Of a stretch of DNA of 64,000 nucleotides, positions 61,112 through 64,000 are shown one piece after another (the stretch's first letter is position 1; every line of letters starts with the position of its first letter). The position numbers and the translations under genes were made by a program. The notes beneath the pieces are model-generated. The model was given only the letters and a program-made list of their open reading frames with translations, was not told the DNA's origin and ran no database searches. The stretch comes from Stappia sp. ES.058 (lineage in GTDB: Bacteria > Pseudomonadota > Alphaproteobacteria > Rhizobiales > Stappiaceae). The DNA lies in contig NZ_LT629784.1 in assembly GCF_900105595.1 (NCBI RefSeq), forward strand, positions 682,001 through 746,000, in the 5' to 3' direction.

Positions 61112-61146
61112 CCATTAAAGAGGTATCAATGGTGCATCTTTAATGG
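61112..61146 (+). promoter_or_regulatory. NsrR-type operator overlapping the regulator ribosome site
   Basis: Within this 35-base dyad, CCATTAAAGA and TCTTTAATGG are perfect inverted arms. Inside it, 61118-61140 has an 11-1-11 arrangement: AAGAGGTATCA, one base, TGGTGCATCTT. This matches the E. coli NsrR pattern (AAGATGYATTT, one base, AAATGCATCTT) at eight of eleven positions on each side. It overlaps the GGAGG of the Rrf2-family gene, consistent with autorepression relieved by nitric oxide. Binding is inferred, not shown. Confidence 0.6.
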
Positions 61147-61154
61147 AGGTCGTT

Positions 61155-61595
61155 ATGCGACTGACGCTGCAGACCGATTACGCCTTGCGCATGCTGATGC
61201 ATCTTGCGGTTCGGGGCGGCGACCTCGCCACGATAAGCGATGTCGCGGACAGCTATCGGATTTCGAAAAACCACCTGATGAAGGTCGCTCAGGCGCTCGT
61301 GCGCACCGGGACCGTCGAGGCTGTGCGCGGGCGCGGCGGCGGATTGCGGCTGGCCCGTCCGGCCAATCGGATCAGTGTCGGGGCGGTGGTGCGCGGACTG
61401 GAAGACGGGATCGCGCTTGTCGAATGCTTTCCAGGCGGAAACGGCACCTGCCGGATTACGCCGTCCTGCCAGCTCAAGCATGCCCTGCACGAGGCGCGCG
61501 AGGCGTTCTTCGGTGTCCTGGACGGCTATTCGATCGACGATCTCGTCGCCGGCAATACCGGCCTCAGGGACATCCTCATCGGAGACGCGGCATGA
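61155..61595 (+). CDS. Rrf2-family transcriptional regulator, NsrR-like
   Basis: Regulator of 146 residues with an N-terminal winged helix (LTLQTDYALRMLMHLAVRGG) and three cysteines in ECFPGGNGTCRITPSC (about residues 94-109), the Fe-S cluster layout of NsrR nitric-oxide sensors. GGAGG before ATG 61155 chooses this start over ATG 61143. The stop overlaps the haemoglobin gene, so the sensor and its presumed target are co-translated. An NsrR-like operator lies just upstream. IscR or RirA identities are less likely given the operator and the downstream globin. Confidence 0.87.
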   Translation: MRLTLQTDYALRMLMHLAVRGGDLATISDVADSYRISKNHLMKVAQALVRTGTVEAVRGRGGGLRLARPANRISVGAVVRGLEDGIALVECFPGGNGTCRITPSCQLKHALHEAREAFFGVLDGYSIDDLVAGNTGLRDILIGDAA

Positions 61596-62044
61596 CGACG
61601 ATCAGGGTTCGCAGCGCATCCGAACGCCGACGGGAAATAGAGCAAACCGCTGCGGCGCTGGGCATCGACGATGCCTATATCTCGACGCTGGTGGAGACCT
61701 TCTACGGCCGGGTGCGTGCGCATGAAGTCCTCGGGCCGATCTTCGCGGCGGAAATCGGCGACGACTGGGACCCGCATCTGGCAAAGATGAAGGACTTCTG
61801 GGCCTCGGTCGTCATGAACGCCGGGCGCTATTCCGGCAAGCCGGTGCCGGCACATACGAAGCTCCCGGATCTTCAGCCCTGGCATTTCAAGGTCTGGCTC
61901 GATCTGTTCGAACAGACGCTTGCAGACACCGCCCCGCATCCGGACGCGGTTCCCTACTTCATGGAACGGGCGCGACGCATCGCCCGAAGCCTGGAGTTCG
62001 CCATTTCCGGGCTGCCTCCTCTCAACGCTGGAGCAAGACCATGA
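61592..62044 (+). CDS. Group III truncated haemoglobin
   Basis: Small haem protein of 150 residues of the 2-on-2 globin group III. Family features are FYGRVRAHEVLGPIF, HLAKMKDFWASVVM and the proximal-His segment LQPWHFKVWLDLFEQT. Start overlaps the regulator stop (ATGA), and the stop overlaps the next small gene (ATGA). Operon placement behind an NsrR-like sensor suggests nitric oxide or peroxynitrite handling, or a haem/redox role under nitrosative stress. Confidence 0.9.
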   Translation: MTTIRVRSASERRREIEQTAAALGIDDAYISTLVETFYGRVRAHEVLGPIFAAEIGDDWDPHLAKMKDFWASVVMNAGRYSGKPVPAHTKLPDLQPWHFKVWLDLFEQTLADTAPHPDAVPYFMERARRIARSLEFAISGLPPLNAGARP

Positions 62045-62271
62045 GCATTGTCGCCCTTGTCATCGTCGCGGAGATCGGCACGGGCCTGTTCTTCGCGCTT
62101 TATCTCGGCGCGCTGACCATCGGGCTGCGCGAGGACCGCGACTGTGCCCGCGTGCCGGTGCTCGACGCCACCGGCCGGGCACTCTTTCTGGCGGCAAAAA
62201 CCGGCTTCGCCACCGGCATTCTGGCCGTCATCGTCCTGACCGTCCTGAACATCGCGGGGAGCGTGGCATGA
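62041..62271 (+). CDS. Small membrane protein in the globin operon
   Basis: Product of 76 residues with two membrane spans (about 3-27 and 50-72) separated by a charged loop with one cysteine (LREDRDCARVP). ATG overlaps the globin stop, and its own stop overlaps the next gene (ATGA). No named family is recognised. The tight coupling suggests it works with the globin or the following peptide in the membrane. Confidence 0.7.
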   Translation: MSIVALVIVAEIGTGLFFALYLGALTIGLREDRDCARVPVLDATGRALFLAAKTGFATGILAVIVLTVLNIAGSVA

Positions 62272-62387
62272 TCATCAACACGAACACGGAAACTGGCCGC
62301 TGGGGCCGAACCTGGCCCTGGCTGCTGCTGTGGGGCGCGGCCCCAATGCCGCTCTATATCTGGCTCGTGGTGGGGATGCTGGTGTAG
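62268..62387 (+). CDS. 39-residue single-span membrane peptide
   Basis: A 39-codon gene whose ATG overlaps the previous stop by four bases. It has a short hydrophilic N-terminus (NTNTETGRWGR) and one tryptophan-rich span (WPWLLLWGAAPMPLYIWLVV). Its overlap with a conserved operon makes real translation likely despite its size. Function unknown; a small subunit or stabiliser of a membrane complex is possible. Confidence 0.6.
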   Translation: MIINTNTETGRWGRTWPWLLLWGAAPMPLYIWLVVGMLV

Positions 62388-62399
62388 GCGGTCTTGCGC

Positions 62400-64000
62400 T
62401 TAACCCGCATCTTCCTCCGCCAGGATTTCCAGTTCCAGCCAGGTTTCCTCGGCAGTCGCAAGTTTTTCCTGCGCTTTCGTCATTTTCGCCATCAGCGTGT
62501 CGAAGCGCTTCGGGTTCTTTGCGAAGAGGTCTGGGTCGGCCAGCTCGCTCTGCATCTCCGAAATCTCCCGGCCCAGCTTTTCGATGTCCTTCGGCAGCGT
62601 CTTCAACTGATGCTGCTGGGTGAAGCTGAGGCGCGACTTCTTCTTCGCCTTGGTCTCGGTCGGGGCTGATTTGCCCTTGGGCTTGGGCGCGTCGTCGCTC
62701 CCGCGCGCGCCGCGTGCCGAGACGCCGGTGCCGCGCTGGGCGATCATGTCGGAATAGCCGCCGGCATATTCGCGCCAGACGCCATCGCCTTCGGCGAAGA
62801 CGACGGAGGTCGCGACCCGGTCGAGAAAGTCGCGGTCGTGGCTGACCAGCAGCACCGTTCCCGGATAGTCGGCAAGCATTTCCTGAAGGAGATCCAGCGT
62901 CTCCAGGTCGAGATCGTTGGTCGGTTCGTCGAGCACCAGCAGGTTGGACGGGCGCGCGAGCGCGCGCGCCAGCATCAGCCGTCCGCGTTCGCCGCCGGAC
63001 AGCGCGCCGACGGGGGTGCGCGCCTGTTCGGGCGCGAAGAGAAAGTCCTTCATGTAGGACACGACATGCCGCGCGCCGGAAGACAGGACCACCTGGTCGC
63101 CGCCGCCGCCGGTCAGCACCTCCGTGACCGTGTCGTCGTCGCGCAGGGATTCGCGCGCCTGATCCATCGTCACCATGTCGAGTGCCGAGCCCAGCGTCAC
63201 GCTGCCGCCGTCGGGCTCCAACGCGCCGGTGAGAAGCTTGAGCAAGGTGGTCTTGCCCGCGCCGTTCGGTCCGACAAGCGCGACCCGGTCGCCGCGCAGG
63301 ATGCGGATGGAAAAATCGCTGACGATCGGTCCTTCGCCATAGTTCTTGGAGATGCCCTTCGCCTCGATCACGCGCTTGCCGGAGACCTCCGCGTCGCCGA
63401 CCGTGAGCTTGACGTTGCCCTGCGGTCCGCGATGCGCCTTCTTTTGTGCCCTGAGATCGCCGAGTTCCCGCACCCGGCGCATGTTGCGCTTGCGTCTGGC
63501 GGTGACGCCATAGGTCATCCAGTGCTCTTCGCGCTTGATCTTCTGCGCAAGCTTCTGCTGGTCGCGCTCTTCCTGCTCGAAGACCTCGTCGCGCCACGCC
63601 TCGAAATGGGAAAAGCCCTTGTCCAGCCGCCGCGAGGTGCCCCGGTCGATCCACACGGTGGCGCGGGTGAGGTCGGCAAGAAAGCGCCGGTCGTGACTGA
63701 TTAGCACGATGGCCGACTTCATCGAGGCAAGCTCGCCCTCCAGCCATTCGATGGCCGGCAGGTCGAGGTGGTTGGTCGGTTCGTCGAGGAGCAGAATGTC
63801 AGGCTCGGGCGCAAGCGTGCGCGCAAGCGCGGCGCGGCGCTTTTCGCCGCCGGACAACCGGCCCGGGTGCTCCTCGCCGGTCAGGCCCAGAACGTCCAGA
63901 AGATACTGGGCGCGATAGGGATCGTCGCCCGGCGCCAACCCGCTGGTCACATAGTCGAGCACGGAGGCCGCGGCGCCAAAGTCGGGTTCCTGCGGCAGGT
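62400..64000 (-). CDS. ABC-F family ATPase (Uup-like), 5' partial
   Basis: Soluble duplicated ATPase of the ABC-F family; the visible 533 codons lack the N-terminus, which lies beyond the window. The first signature LSGGEKRRAALART and Walker B ILLLDEPTNHLDLPAIEWLE, the interdomain linker, and the second cassette (Walker A GPNGAGKTT, signature LSGGERGRLMLARALA, Walker B LLVLDEPTNDLDLETL) are present. A C-terminal basic coiled coil of about 90 residues is typical of Uup, which binds DNA and affects ribosome-associated processes. It converges on the globin operon with a 12-base gap. Confidence 0.9.
   Translation of the reverse strand, partial: LPQEPDFGAAASVLDYVTSGLAPGDDPYRAQYLLDVLGLTGEEHPGRLSGGEKRRAALARTLAPEPDILLLDEPTNHLDLPAIEWLEGELASMKSAIVLISHDRRFLADLTRATVWIDRGTSRRLDKGFSHFEAWRDEVFEQEERDQQKLAQKIKREEHWMTYGVTARRKRNMRRVRELGDLRAQKKAHRGPQGNVKLTVGDAEVSGKRVIEAKGISKNYGEGPIVSDFSIRILRGDRVALVGPNGAGKTTLLKLLTGALEPDGGSVTLGSALDMVTMDQARESLRDDDTVTEVLTGGGGDQVVLSSGARHVVSYMKDFLFAPEQARTPVGALSGGERGRLMLARALARPSNLLVLDEPTNDLDLETLDLLQEMLADYPGTVLLVSHDRDFLDRVATSVVFAEGDGVWREYAGGYSDMIAQRGTGVSARGARGSDDAPKPKGKSAPTETKAKKKSRLSFTQQHQLKTLPKDIEKLGREISEMQSELADPDLFAKNPKRFDTLMAKMTKAQEKLATAEETWLELEILAEEDAG

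Overview
The window looks like the chromosome of a high-GC alphaproteobacterium, most likely order Hyphomicrobiales and possibly Stappiaceae-like. The support is family-level: DUF2948, UPF0262 and UPF0314 proteins, the block DUF2948-hisD-UPF0262-phosphatase-infA-maf-yacG-tRNA-Phe, and Rhizobiales-style surface polysaccharide and LuxR/LuxI genes. Genus is not claimed. No rRNA or CRISPR array was seen.

Layout. 1-5734: a PotABC-type ABC importer (5' end cut by the window) in one operon with a GMC dehydrogenase and a PuuB-like amine oxidase, probably uptake and oxidation of a polyamine or amino-alcohol. 5936-7129: an AGE-family sugar epimerase. 7383-21029: a capsule/K-antigen locus. KpsE/M/T-like export genes and pseB read rightward. 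A leftward operon pseC-pseF-pseGH(fused)-pseI ends in a 1193-residue KpsC-type glycosyltransferase chimera. Together they encode every step from UDP-GlcNAc to CMP-pseudaminic acid plus ATP-driven export, so a pseudaminic-acid-containing capsule is expected. A phage-fibre-like DUF2793 gene sits inside this locus.

21354-34627: mainly housekeeping genes (renalase-like oxidase, DUF2948, hisD, UPF0262, phosphatase, infA, maf, yacG, tRNA-Phe). Inserted among them are an Imm11-like gene, an acyl-CoA ligase/SDR pair, and a FecR protein, a secreted 5'-nucleotidase and a TPR/beta-barrel outer-membrane protein. 34628 to about 40300: a decayed mobile island abutting tRNA-Phe. It has an integrase stub, a small secreted protein, luxI and luxR, several small orphan genes, a complete IS3-family element, an IS21-family end, and the start of a relaxase gene with its mobilisation partners. 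Its GC is visibly lower in places.

40484-49532: an AraC regulator divergent from a rightward catabolic cluster (cupin, alpha/beta hydrolase, second cupin, flavin monooxygenase) joined to a five-gene LivJHMGF-type importer. Its substrate is unknown. 49788-56780: a secreted orphan protein, an EctD-like dioxygenase, two glycosyltransferase-type genes that overlap tail to tail, UPF0314 and prfC, which ends in a perfect 15-bp hairpin. 56961-64000: a NUDIX hydrolase, a PiT phosphate transporter, a DUF2157/GDYXXLXY membrane pair, an NsrR-like regulator with a group III truncated haemoglobin and two tiny membrane proteins in one overlapping operon, and a leftward ABC-F ATPase cut by the window end.
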